64,000 nt of DNA. It comes from Alcaligenaceae bacterium (GTDB lineage: Bacteria > Pseudomonadota > Gammaproteobacteria > Burkholderiales > Burkholderiaceae_B). The position numbers and the translations under genes were made by a program. Below, piece by piece: positions 17,734-25,416 of the stretch. Location: the NCBI GenBank assembly GCA_013416455.1, contig JACCES010000007.1, positions 1 through 64,000 of the forward strand. Reading direction: 5' to 3'. Numbering within the stretch: the first letter of the stretch is position 1; each line of letters opens with the position of its first letter. A model generated the notes under the pieces. The model was not told the DNA's origin. It saw only the letters and a list, made by a program, of their open reading frames with translations, and made no database searches.

Positions 17734-17774
17734 GGCGGTTCTCTTGGCGAAGGAAATCGGCGTTTCCGCGGGGC

Positions 17775-18212
17775 CTATTCCCCGATGTCCTCATTCCAGA
17801 GCTCGGGGCTGGCCTGAATGAATTCACGCATCAGCGCCACGCAGGTTTCGTCCTGCAGCACCTGCAGCTCGACACCCTGGTCGCGCAGCAGGGCCTCGCC
17901 ACCCATGAAGGTCTGGTTCTCGCCGATGACCACCTTGGGGATGCCGTAGAGCAGAATCGCGCCCGTGCACATCGGGCAGGGTGAAAGCGTCGTGTAGATC
18001 ACGGATTCCTTGTAAACCCGAGCCGGCAGGCGGCCGGCGTTTTCCAGCGCGTCCATTTCACCGTGAAGAATGGCGCTGCCGCGCTGCACACGCCGATTAT
18101 GCCCGCGCCCGATGATGCGGCCCTGATGCACCAGCACCGACCCGATGGGGATGCCGCCTTCCCGCAGACCCTGCCGGGCTTCCTCGATGGCCGCCTGCAT
18201 GAATTCATCCAT
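17775..18212 (-). CDS. Fungal-type cytosine deaminase-like zinc enzyme
   Basis: 145 residues from ATG 18212, with AGGGA about 6 bases upstream. An ATG at 18254, overlapping the hydrolase stop as ATGA, is an alternative and would allow translational coupling. Zinc motifs are complete: HGEMDAL (His plus catalytic Glu) and SPCPMCTGAIL (two Cys). The protein resembles yeast Fcy1 closely, including VYKES...TTLSPC, LYGIPKVVIGENQTF and the C-terminal W-N-E-D-I-G-E. Members of this clade deaminate cytosine, isoguanine or related nitrogen heterocycles. It lies between an alpha/beta hydrolase and an exported protein, so a heterocycle-breakdown role is possible but unproven. Confidence 0.82.
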   Translation of the reverse strand: MDEFMQAAIEEARQGLREGGIPIGSVLVHQGRIIGRGHNRRVQRGSAILHGEMDALENAGRLPARVYKESVIYTTLSPCPMCTGAILLYGIPKVVIGENQTFMGGEALLRDQGVELQVLQDETCVALMREFIQASPELWNEDIGE

Positions 18213-18250
18213 AGTGTTCCCTTTTGCCGGGCTGGCGCCCTGATTCGTGG

Positions 18251-19081
18251 TCATGATGCCGCAATGCTGTCACGATGCGCGGAATCCGTCTTCTTGCCGA
18301 TGAAGCCCAGCAACAGTGCCGCGAAGGCCTCCGCCTGTTCGAAGGGCGCCAGATGCCCGCTGGGCAGTTCCTCGTATCGGGCGCCGGCAATGGCCGAGGC
18401 CAGCGCGCGGGCATGGTGAGGCGGCACCAGGTGGTCGTGGGTGCAGCCGATGGACAGCGTGGGCGCCTGGATCTTCGGCAGCATCGCGGTAATGTCGAGG
18501 CGGCCGTCCAGACTGATCTGCCGGCGGATGCCGTCCCAATCATTGTTGTCGCAGATGGCATCTATCCAGGCCTTGACCTCTTCCTCGCTGAAAGCCGACA
18601 CGACTTCGGGACTCAACCCCGTCAGCACGATCAGGCCCGCGAAACTGCGCGGATCATGCTCGATCAGATCGAGCCACAGCGCCGATTGCAGCGCAAAACG
18701 CGTGTCGCGGCCACTGGAAAAGCCAGCCAGCAGCGTCAGCGAACGGACCTGGGCCGGGTGTTCCGCGGCAATGTACATGGAAATGGCGGTGCCCAGCGAA
18801 TAGCCGGCCAGATCGAATCGTTCGACGCCCGCCGCGCGCACCGCGCCCATGACCTGGCCCGCGAGGCGTTCCACGGTCAGTTCCTGCACCGGGTCATGGG
18901 TGGCGCCGGACGAACCGGCATAGTCCACACGCAGCACCCGGTGATTTGCGGCCAGTGCCGGAATCAGATGATCCCAGTTGCTGTTCAGATTGCCGCCGGT
19001 TCCGGCGACCAGCACTAGGTCCGGCCCTTCGCCGTCGATTTGATACGAAACAGTTGCGCCGTCGACTTCGATGATTGCCAT
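18251..19081 (-). CDS. Alpha/beta hydrolase
   Basis: 276 residues from ATG 19081, with AGGAGG three bases upstream (close but strong). Typical fold: oxyanion region LVAGTGGNLNSNWDHLIP (about 25-42), nucleophile elbow GYSLG (about 93-97), catalytic Asp in the THDHLVPP region (about 218) and catalytic His in SGHLAPFEQ (about 244). All three catalytic residues appear present. The family spans esterases, C-C hydrolases and enol-lactonases such as PcaD, and the sequence alone does not fix the substrate. It is first in a likely operon with the deaminase. Confidence 0.85.
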   Translation of the reverse strand: MAIIEVDGATVSYQIDGEGPDLVLVAGTGGNLNSNWDHLIPALAANHRVLRVDYAGSSGATHDPVQELTVERLAGQVMGAVRAAGVERFDLAGYSLGTAISMYIAAEHPAQVRSLTLLAGFSSGRDTRFALQSALWLDLIEHDPRSFAGLIVLTGLSPEVVSAFSEEEVKAWIDAICDNNDWDGIRRQISLDGRLDITAMLPKIQAPTLSIGCTHDHLVPPHHARALASAIAGARYEELPSGHLAPFEQAEAFAALLLGFIGKKTDSAHRDSIAAS

Positions 19082-19383
19082 GCTCCTCCTGGGTCTTTGC
19101 ATGTGGGGATTGTTGCGAAATTTACGCGAAGTCGGGCGCCAGTGGAAGCAGGGGTTTCATGAAGGGAGGGCGGCGGGCCCGCAGGGCGGGCCTGGCGACG
19201 CCGGGGAAGGGAGCCGGCGTTCGTGCCGGTATTGAGAGTCTGGCTTGAGGAGCATGCGGCGGCGCGCGGCACGCTTTCGTGTCGGTTGCCGCTGTTTCAA
19301 TCCGCGCATCCAACGAGATGCGATGCCTGCGGGCTCAGTACCGAGTCCCCGTCCGGGGAGGGGACCCGGATGCCGCTACGAAG
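19082..19383. other. Intergenic stretch with a minus-strand hairpin
   Basis: 302 bases with no convincing ORF. It holds the promoter side of the hydrolase operon and, at 19345-19365, a GTCCCC / GGGGAC stem that would end the aldehyde dehydrogenase transcript, although it lacks a T tract. Confidence 0.4.
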
Positions 19384-20910
19384 CTAGAAGAACCCGAGAG
19401 CCTTCGGGCTGTAGCTTACGAGCAGGCACTTGGTCTGCTGGTAATTGGCCAGCGCCATCTTGTGCGTTTCGCGGCCGATGCCCGACTGCTTGTACCCGCC
19501 GAATGCCGCGTGCGCCGGATACATGTGATAGCAGTTGGTCCATACCCGGCCGGCTTCCACACCGCGCCCGACCCGGTAGGCGCGCGAGCCATCGCGGCTC
19601 CACACACCCGCGCCCAGCCCGAAATAGGTGTCATTGGCAATGGCGATCGCCTCGTCCTCGTCCTTGAAAGTCGTGACCGAAGCCACCGGCCCGAAGATTT
19701 CTTCCTGGAAAATGCGCATATCGTTCTTGCCCAGGAGCAGCGTCGGATTGATGTAATAGCCTTCTTCCAGCCCGCCCCCGAGTTCGTTGCGGCCGCCGCC
19801 CGTCAGGCACGTGGCGCCTTCCCCGCGGCCGATATCGATATAGCCCAGGATCTTGTCCATCTGCACCTTGGAGACCTGGGCGCCGACCATGGTGTCGGCC
19901 GCCAGCGGATTGCCCGTCTTCATCTTCTGCACGCGGGCGATGGCTTTTTCTATGAAACGATCATAGATGGATTCCTGAATCAGGATGCGCGACGGGCACG
20001 TGCACACCTCGCCCTGGTTCAGCGCGAACAGGCTCAGCCCTTCCAGCGCCTTGTCGAAGAAATCATCGTCGCGGTCCATGACATCGGCGAAGAAGATGTT
20101 GGGACTCTTGCCGCCGAGTTCCACCGTGGCGGGAATGAGGGTTTCGGCCGCGTTGCGCAGAATCTGCCGACCCACCGGCGTGGAACCGGTGAAGGCAATC
20201 TTGGCGATGCGCTTGCTGGTGCCCAGCGCATCGCCGGCTTCCTTGCCGTAGCCATTCACGATGTTCACCACGCCCGGCGGCAGCAGATCGCCGATGAGTT
20301 CCATCAGCAGCAGAATCGACGCCGGCGTCTGTTCTGCCGGCTTCATCACCACCGGGCACCCGGCGGCCAGCGCCGGCGCCAGCTTCCAGGCCGCCATCAG
20401 AATGGGGAAGTTCCAGGGAATGATCTGCCCCACCACGCCGACCGGTTCCTGGAAGTGGTAGGCCACCGTGTCCGGGTCAATATCGGAAATCGTCCCTTCC
20501 TGGGCGCGCAGGCACCCCGCGAAGTAGCGGAAATGATCGACCGCCAGCGGCAGGTCGGCCGCCTGCGTTTCGCGCAGGGGCTTGCCATTGTCGATGGTCT
20601 CGGCCACGGCCAGCAGATGCAGGTTCTGTTCCATGCGATCGGCAATGCGCAGCAGAATGTTGGAGCGTTCCGCCGCCGGCGTGTTGGCCCACTGCCGGCG
20701 CACGGCATGCGCGGCATCCAGCGCAAGCTCGATGTCATCGGCGCTGGATCGTGGAACCTGGCAGAACGGCTTGCCGGTAATGGGTGAAAGGTTGTCGAAG
20801 TATTCGCCTTTGACGGGCGGCACCCACTTGCCGCCGATATAGTTGTCGTACTTGGGCTTGTAAGGGAAGGGGATATCCAGCCCGAACTGCTTGAGGTCTG
20901 ACAGGTTCAT
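19384..20910 (-). CDS. NAD-dependent aldehyde dehydrogenase, AcoD/ExaC type
   Basis: 508 residues from ATG 20910, with CGGAGA about 9 bases upstream; a much longer frame upstream is non-coding in character. It shows the active-site LELGG-type segment [12 protein letters not shown] (about 265) and the catalytic Cys in [11 protein letters not shown] (about 300), plus the family-typical end [13 protein letters not shown]. The sequence matches the acetaldehyde dehydrogenase II / ExaC group that oxidises acetaldehyde and other short aldehydes during alcohol, acetoin or ethanolamine use. No alcohol dehydrogenase is beside it. A T-less hairpin follows the stop. Confidence 0.93.
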   Translation of the reverse strand: MNLSDLKQFGLDIPFPYKPKYDNYIGGKWVPPVKGEYFDNLSPITGKPFCQVPRSSADDIELALDAAHAVRRQWANTPAAERSNILLRIADRMEQNLHLLAVAETIDNGKPLRETQAADLPLAVDHFRYFAGCLRAQEGTISDIDPDTVAYHFQEPVGVVGQIIPWNFPILMAAWKLAPALAAGCPVVMKPAEQTPASILLLMELIGDLLPPGVVNIVNGYGKEAGDALGTSKRIAKIAFTGSTPVGRQILRNAAETLIPATVELGGKSPNIFFADVMDRDDDFFDKALEGLSLFALNQGEVCTCPSRILIQESIYDRFIEKAIARVQKMKTGNPLAADTMVGAQVSKVQMDKILGYIDIGRGEGATCLTGGGRNELGGGLEEGYYINPTLLLGKNDMRIFQEEIFGPVASVTTFKDEDEAIAIANDTYFGLGAGVWSRDGSRAYRVGRGVEAGRVWTNCYHMYPAHAAFGGYKQSGIGRETHKMALANYQQTKCLLVSYSPKALGFF

Positions 20911-21138
20911 GTCGCTTATCTCCGGAGGATGACGTGGACTGACTGAGTGGCTTGCTGGCGCGCGGTTATTCCCGGACCGATCTCGCGGCAACTGGGGGCG
21001 GGCGCGCAGCTGTGGCGCGGATGCACTGCCAATGTCGCATGTTTGGGCTGCCGGACGCAACCTGCATTGCACAATCGGATTTCTGTGCTATATTTACGCC
21101 CCTAAGCACGAAACACGCAATTCGCGGTTTCAGGCAAC

Positions 21139-21214
21139 GCGGGAATAGCTCAGTTGGTAGAGCGCAACCTTGCCAAGGTTGAGGTCGCGAGTTCGAGACT
21201 CGTTTCCCGCTCCA
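21139..21214 (+). tRNA. tRNA-Gly (anticodon GCC)
   Basis: 76 bases folding as a complete cloverleaf: acceptor GCGGGAA / TTCCCGC, D-arm with AGCTCAGTTGGTAGAGC, anticodon loop CTTGCCAAG with GCC, T-arm GCGAGTTCGAGACTCGT, discriminator T and encoded CCA. A strong terminator follows. The 3' end serves as an integration site: its last 16 bases recur at 24124. Confidence 0.97.
21199..21214. repeat. Attachment-site repeat, left (tRNA 3' end)
   Basis: CTCGTTTCCCGCTCCA, the last 16 bases of tRNA-Gly, is repeated exactly at 24124-24139. This is the usual signature of tyrosine-integrase insertion into a tRNA gene, where the incoming element restores the tRNA end. Confidence 0.8.
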
Positions 21215-21256
21215 ATATTTGATCTACAGACTTCCACTGACGTCTGTAAGTCTTTG

Positions 21257-21282
21257 AAAAAAGGGCCGAAAGGCCCTTTTTT
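21257..21282 (+). terminator. Rho-independent terminator after tRNA-Gly
   Basis: AAAAAAGGGCC-GAAA-GGCCCTTTTTTC: a stable stem with a GAAA tetraloop and a T6 tail, 42 bases after the tRNA. The A tract on the left makes it work in both directions. Confidence 0.85.
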
Positions 21283-21439
21283 CGTTCCAGCAAAAGCCAC
21301 TGAAATCCACCTACAGCCAGCGTTTTTAAGGCCAAAATTGAGGCCAAAGAATGCGGAGGGTGCCGGTTCCGGGTTGTTGCTGGGGTTGGATGGGAACAGT
21401 GACGACCATTGAGCCTAAGTCGCGACTTAGGAGCTCAAA

Positions 21440-21988
21440 ATGGCACTCTCTGATCTGACTGTGCGGCAAGCCAAGGCCGCTGAAAAAGCTTACAGCCTAC
21501 CTGACACCGATGGCCTCGGCCTGGTGGTGGCCCCCACTGGCGGCAAGTCGTGGCACCTTCGCTACTATTGGCTCGGCAAGCTGGCGGCATCGATCGATGC
21601 GATGCACCGCCGCACGTCTGCAGAGCTAGCCGGGTGGATGCCGCCTAGTCTCAGCCTGGGATGGCTCGATGGTCTCGCTGACGACGAGGACGCGGCCGTT
21701 CGCAGCGCCGCACTCGGCGCGATTAGGAGCAGGCGCCTCGAGGCGGCCGCCATGGACCACCTCCGCGCCATGGCTTCCTCCCCGAAGCCGCTGAAGTGGG
21801 CGAGGCTGCAGACGGTCTTCGAAATCGTCGATCCACGCTTCCTTTGGTCACGGGACGATCCAGCGAGCCTGAGTCCCTTCCTGGACGCAAGTGAGTACGA
21901 ATTCTTCGTGGAGTCTCAAAAGCTCTACGACAAGTGGGCCAAGGCCATGGCAGACACCGAGAAAAAGGCCGACGATAAGGAGCGTTGA
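21440..21988 (+). pseudogene. Integrase N-terminal stump fused to a foreign helical segment
   Basis: The ORF encodes 182 residues from an ATG with AGGAG 6 bases upstream. Residues 1 to about 48 (MALSDLTVRQAKAAEKAYSL ... WHLRYYWLGK) are the N-terminal DUF4102/Arm-binding part of a P4-type island integrase. The sequence then changes abruptly to a helical, HEAT-repeat-like piece (GLADDEDAAVRSAALGAIRS) that ends in a charged KKADDKER tail. The catalytic integrase domain is missing. A deletion has most likely joined the integrase start to the end of another island gene, so the integrase function is lost. I cannot identify the second gene. Confidence 0.7.
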
Positions 21989-22176
21989 ACTCACGCTCAA
22001 GTACCTTACGCGGGCCTATCCGGGATTTTGTGTGCGAGGCATAACCACAAGTGAATCAACCCTGCTTGGGCGGCATAGCTTGATCAACGTTGATTGACTG
22101 TTTTCCAGTGATGTCACTGACTGCTCCTTTGTCAAGCGCAATTGAAATGGGGGGTGCGGACGATTTCTTGGACTGA

Positions 22177-22245
22177 TTATGCTGCAATCCCCAAATGCTG
22201 GCGGTACTCTAGGGGACTGCTGGCGCCGAGCGAGAGCTTGGCAAG
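22177..22245 (-). pseudogene. IS3-family transposase, extreme C-terminal remnant
   Basis: On the minus strand a frame ending in TAA (22177-22179) reads AKLSLGASSPLEYRQHLGIAA, which is the typical last piece of an IS3-family OrfB transposase (KLSLxxxSPxEYRxxLGxAA). Only about 23 residues remain. The rest of 21989-22287 shows no gene; GAAATGGGGGGTGCGG near 22144 could be part of an old IS end. Confidence 0.5.
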
Positions 22246-22287
22246 AGTTGAGTGTCCCGCATTGCTCAGGACGAGGCGGATGGCACG

Positions 22288-22318
22288 TTGTTAGATTTTT
22301 CATTAAAATATCTAACAA
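22288..22318. promoter_or_regulatory. Palindromic operator/promoter of the AbiE-type operon
   Basis: TTGTTAGAT (22288-22296) and ATCTAACAA (22310-22318) are perfect 9-bp inverted repeats around an AT-rich TTTTCATTAAAAT that contains a possible -10 box (TAAAAT). It lies 17 bases before the antitoxin start. AbiEi-type antitoxins repress their own operon by binding inverted repeats at the promoter, so this is the probable site. Confidence 0.65.
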
Positions 22319-22335
22319 TCAAGATCAATCCAGCC

Positions 22336-22947
22336 ATGAGCACGTCCCAAGCCATCCGTGAATGCATCGCCTCGCAACCCGCAGGTGAGCCCTTCACCCC
22401 CGCATTGTTTGCGGGGCTGGGTTCACGTGCGGCTATCGATCAGACCCTGATGCGGCTGGCCAAGGCGGGCAGCATCGAGCACATCGGTCATGGCTTGTAT
22501 CTCGTGCCCAAGACCGGACGGTTCGGTATCAAGTCGATGCCCACGCCCGAGCAGGTGGCGCGGACTGTGGCCGAAGCCGAAGGGGCGATGATCGAGATCC
22601 ATGGGGCGGAAGCCGCGCGGCGCTTGGGCTTGTCCACGCAGATGCCGGCACAGGTGGTTTTTCAGACCACGGGATCCTCCCATCAGATCCGGCTGGGCAA
22701 ACTGGTCGTCCGACTGCAGCACGTGGCGCCGCGCAAGCTGGCGCTGGCGGGCCGGCCCGCAGGACAGGCGCTGTCGGCCCTGTGGTACCTGGGGCGAAGC
22801 CAGGTCACGCCACACACGTTCAAGCAGATCGCGAAGAAACTGCCTACAGCCGAGTTCGAGGCGCTGAGCAGAGCCAAGGCATCGATGCCGGCCTGGATGG
22901 TTGAAGCCCTGACCTGCTACGAGCGAGGCGAACTGGCGCATGCCTGA
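22336..22947 (+). CDS. abiEi: AbiEi-type antitoxin (DUF6088 family)
   Basis: 203 residues from ATG 22336; no clear ribosome site, but the winged-helix homology begins here. Residues 1-70 form the DNA-binding winged helix (GSRAAIDQTLMRLAKAGSIE), followed by the C-terminal antitoxin domain with IEIHGAEAARRLGLSTQMPA and a tail containing WMVEALTCYERGEL. AbiEi proteins are DNA-binding antitoxins of type IV toxin-antitoxin systems that also act in abortive phage infection. The stop overlaps the toxin gene start by 8 bases. A 9-bp palindrome upstream is the likely autoregulatory site. Confidence 0.85.
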   Translation: MSTSQAIRECIASQPAGEPFTPALFAGLGSRAAIDQTLMRLAKAGSIEHIGHGLYLVPKTGRFGIKSMPTPEQVARTVAEAEGAMIEIHGAEAARRLGLSTQMPAQVVFQTTGSSHQIRLGKLVVRLQHVAPRKLALAGRPAGQALSALWYLGRSQVTPHTFKQIAKKLPTAEFEALSRAKASMPAWMVEALTCYERGELAHA

Positions 22948-23958
22948 ATCCACGCAGCACTACTTCGATTTGTCCCTGACCGAACAGGCCGAGCTGTTGC
23001 ATGGCCTGGCACCGGTGCTGGGCCGCCGCGCCGAAATTCTGGAAAAAGACATCTGGCTGTGCCAAGCGCTGGGCGCCCTGTTCGCACTACCAAATCGCAG
23101 GCCGATGGCCTTCAAGGGCGGTACATCGTTGTCCAAGGTCTATCAAGCCATCGAACGTTTTTCCGAGGACATCGACGTCACCATCGACTATCGGAGTCTG
23201 GCGACCGATGTACCTGATCTCGTGGGTCTTTCCAACACCCAGCGCAAAAAACTGTCCGATGCGCTCAAAGAGAGGCTTTGGTGGAGCACGTCACCGAGGA
23301 ACTGGTGCCGGCACTCCGAGAGGCGCTGGCGCAAGCACTCCCCGAGCATGAGGTCGCTCTCGAGGTCAGCGACGATGCAGAGAAGCTCTGGCTGTACTAC
23401 CCCAGCGCGGTAGAGAACACAGACGCCTATCTGCGACCGAGCGTGCTGATCGAGTTCGGTGGACGCAATGCCACGCTGCCGCAGGACTCCGTGACGATCG
23501 TGCCGGATGTGGCTGCGCGCGTGCCAGGGCTGGTGTTCCCGAATGCCCAGGTGGCTGTGCTGTCGCCGATGCGCACATTCTGGGAAAAAGCCACGCTGAT
23601 CCATGTCGAGTGCCATCGTCCTGACCTGCGCGTCGGCGCAGAGCGACTGTCCCGGCATTGGTACGACCTAGCGCGTCTGGCCGATCACGAGGTCGGGCGC
23701 AAGGCGCTAGCCGATACCGCGCTACTGCGCGATGTGCTGCACATCAAGGAGACTTTCTACCGCAGCGGGTTCAGCCATTACGAGCAGTGCCAGGCGGGTG
23801 GCCTGCGACTGATTCCCGATGCCGCACTGCTCCGTGCGCTGCAACAGGACTACCAGGCCATGCTGGACGCCCAGATGTTCTACGGCGAGGCAATGACTTT
23901 CGATCACATAGTCGAGCGTCTGTCCGCATTGGAGAGGGAAATCAATCGTCAAGGATGA
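22940..23958 (+). pseudogene. abiEii: AbiEii-type nucleotidyltransferase toxin, frameshifted
   Basis: The first frame (from ATG 22940) carries the nucleotidyltransferase core: FKGGTSLSKVYQ (about 58-70) and ERFSEDIDVTID (about 72-83), motifs of AbiEii toxins. After LKERL near 23275 the homologous sequence moves to another frame, VEHVTEELVPALREAL, which runs to 23958 and contains the conserved RTFWEKATLIH and SRHWYDLARL segments. Together they would give about 338 residues, the usual toxin length. One missing base (or two extra) near 23275-23278 explains the break. There is no slippery heptamer there, so programmed frameshifting is unlikely. The toxin is probably inactive unless the base call is wrong. 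Confidence 0.8.
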
Positions 23959-24123
23959 ACCGTGGCTTGCGGCAGAGAGGTAGACGCTCGCTGGACGCCG
24001 CTGGAAGTCGGTGGACAAGTTTTGCCGCCGGGGACGGAGAATAAGACTACAATCAAGGTGTTCGCTGGCTATCTCGGCGAAGAAAGTATTTGGGAAACAA
24101 CGACTTAGTGCCCCACTGCAAGT

Positions 24124-24139
24124 CTCGTTTCCCGCTCCA
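24124..24139. repeat. Attachment-site repeat, middle
   Basis: Exact second copy of CTCGTTTCCCGCTCCA. Beyond it the sequence CAGGATACAGAAA and the following terminator recur at 25318 in a 43-base near-repeat (two differences). It closes the AbiE segment (21215-24123) and opens the Phd/VapBC segment. Confidence 0.8.
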
Positions 24140-24153
24140 GGATACAGAAAGGG

Positions 24154-24177
24154 CCCAGACTTCGGTTTGGGCTTTTT
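24154..24177 (+). terminator. Terminator next to the middle att repeat
   Basis: GCCCAGA-CTTCGG-TTTGGGC followed by TTTTTT. In the second copy of this block (25336) the stem is longer and the T tract is lost. Confidence 0.75.
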
Positions 24178-24203
24178 TGCGTCTGGCGGCAGTGGGCGGC
24201 GGC

Positions 24204-24326
24204 CGAGATCAGCACGGCACTTGTGCGCTTGCCGACAATGCGAATAGGTTGATGAGACTCGGCGGTTTGGTCGATGAGGCGGTAGAGATTCGCGCGCGCC
24301 TCAGTCGCGGTCATGGTTGTGGACAT
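24204..24326 (-). pseudogene. Phd/YefM antitoxin, truncated N-terminal fragment
   Basis: MSTTMTATEARANLYRLIDQ and the next twenty residues to V-L-I-S are the DNA-binding N-terminal part of a Phd/YefM-type antitoxin. After about 41 residues homology stops inside the sequence beside the middle att repeat and the frame runs on meaninglessly to 24105. The toxin-neutralising C terminus and any partner toxin are absent. Its 5' region (24327-24546) shows no gene; it likely once held a promoter. Confidence 0.65.
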
Positions 24327-24546
24327 GGTAGATCTCCAAATACGCCTCAGCGATACGTTTTAACGTACGTTTGGTCAAATCGAAATCGTATCGTGCCTTC
24401 TGGAAGGCAGAGGGCTGTTTCCCGCCTAGTTAGCAGCCCTTGACGGCACCCCGTAGACGCTTCATTCCCGAAATGGTGCGTAGATCTATGAGCGTGCGAT
24501 TGGAGGTTTTCTTTCGTTCGGATTGCGTCAGATAGCAGGCAGGGGT

Positions 24547-24567
24547 AGAATTCCTACTTGGAATTCT
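24547..24567. promoter_or_regulatory. Operator palindrome of the VapBC operon
   Basis: AGAATTCC-TACTT-GGAATTCT, a perfect 8-bp inverted repeat ending 17 bases before the antitoxin start. AbrB-type VapB antitoxins, with their VapC partners, bind such palindromes to repress their own promoter; that function here is inferred from position. Confidence 0.65.
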
Positions 24568-24584
24568 TACATTGGAGGCCGGCC

Positions 24585-24845
24585 ATGCAAGTGACGGAAA
24601 AAGGGCAAGTGACCATCCCCAAGCGCCTGCGTGATGCCGCCGGTATTCTGCCTGGCAGCCAGGTATCCTTCACCCTGGAAGGGGGAAAGATCATCATCCA
24701 GAAAACCGGCATGGGGACGGATGACCGGCGCAAGGCGCTGCGCGCCGCTGCCGCCAAGGTGCGCAAAAGCCTTGACGAACCCTTCAGGCAGATGGATAGC
24801 GAAGACATCATGGCTTTTTTGCGCCCGGGCGATGACCATGCTTGA
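24585..24845 (+). CDS. vapB: VapB-type antitoxin, AbrB/SpoVT fold
   Basis: 86 residues from ATG 24585, with GGAGG 6 bases upstream. Residues 1-45 are a swapped-hairpin AbrB domain (MQVTEKGQVTIPKRLRDAAG), which binds DNA. The C-terminal half (DSEDIMAFLRPGDD) is the part expected to cover the VapC active site. The stop overlaps the toxin start. The gene is intact and has its own palindromic operator, so the pair is probably functional. Confidence 0.9.
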   Translation: MQVTEKGQVTIPKRLRDAAGILPGSQVSFTLEGGKIIIQKTGMGTDDRRKALRAAAAKVRKSLDEPFRQMDSEDIMAFLRPGDDHA

Positions 24846-25281
24846 GCTGTCCCAGTACGACGGTTCGGCGGGATTCCTGGTTGATACCAATATCTGGATC
24901 GACTGCATGGATTCAGACAGCCGTTGGCATGAGTGGTCTGTGGATCAGCTCCAGAGCTGCAGCGAACGAGCCCCACTGCATGTGAATCTGGTGATCTACA
25001 CCGAGCTGCTGATTCCTGGCCCGGATGTCGTGGCGTTGGATGCGATGCTTGATGTCTATGACACGCTGCGCAGCCCTTTGCCTTGGGCGTGCGCGGGATT
25101 GGCGGCACAGGCTTACTTGAGCTATCGCCGTAGTGGAGGCTCCCGGCTCGTACCCCTGCCGGACTTCTACATCGGCGCTCATGCGGCAGTCGCCAATCTG
25201 GCCGTACTCAGTCGGGATATGAAGCCGTACCGCAACTACTTTCCGCGACTACATTGTATTGGCCCTGACGAAAGAATCTGA
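24832..25281 (+). CDS. vapC: VapC-type PIN-domain ribonuclease toxin
   Basis: 149 residues from ATG 24832 (ATG 24838 is equally possible; both overlap the antitoxin end). PIN-domain acidic residues are present: FLVDTNIWID (first Asp), IYTELL (Glu) and LPDFYIGAHA (third Asp), with SRD near the end. VapC toxins cut specific RNAs, commonly initiator tRNA or rRNA. It is translationally coupled to vapB. The pair fills the second att-bounded segment and may be what keeps it in the chromosome. Confidence 0.9.
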   Translation: MTMLELSQYDGSAGFLVDTNIWIDCMDSDSRWHEWSVDQLQSCSERAPLHVNLVIYTELLIPGPDVVALDAMLDVYDTLRSPLPWACAGLAAQAYLSYRRSGGSRLVPLPDFYIGAHAAVANLAVLSRDMKPYRNYFPRLHCIGPDERI

Positions 25282-25317
25282 GAATCGTTCCGACGGACCG
25301 GAGTACCCACCAACACC

Positions 25318-25360
25318 TCCCGTTCCAGGATACAGAAATGGCCCAGACTTCGGTTTGGGC
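25318..25360. repeat. Attachment-flank repeat, right
   Basis: 43 bases matching 24130-24172 with two differences: TCCCGTTCCAGGATACAG then AAATGGCCCAGACTTCGG and TTTGGGC. The tRNA-end core is only partly kept (CCCGTTCCA). It marks the right edge of the VapBC segment and possibly of the whole island. Confidence 0.75.
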
Positions 25361-25364
25361 CATT
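25336..25364. terminator. Terminator at the right island edge
   Basis: AAATGGCCCA / TGGGCCATTT, perfect 10-bp stem with a CTTCGG-containing loop. It would end both vapBC (plus) and the permease operon (minus), which stops at 25417. Confidence 0.65.
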
Positions 25365-25416
25365 TCGCATTGCCGGCAGCGTTATCGTGGTCTGTTGGGG
25401 CGGCTGCTTATGCCCC

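Noticed and set aside
23265-23290. Programmed ribosomal frameshift in the AbiEii toxin
   Set aside because: No slippery heptamer or following stem is visible at the switch point; mutation or a base-call error is simpler.
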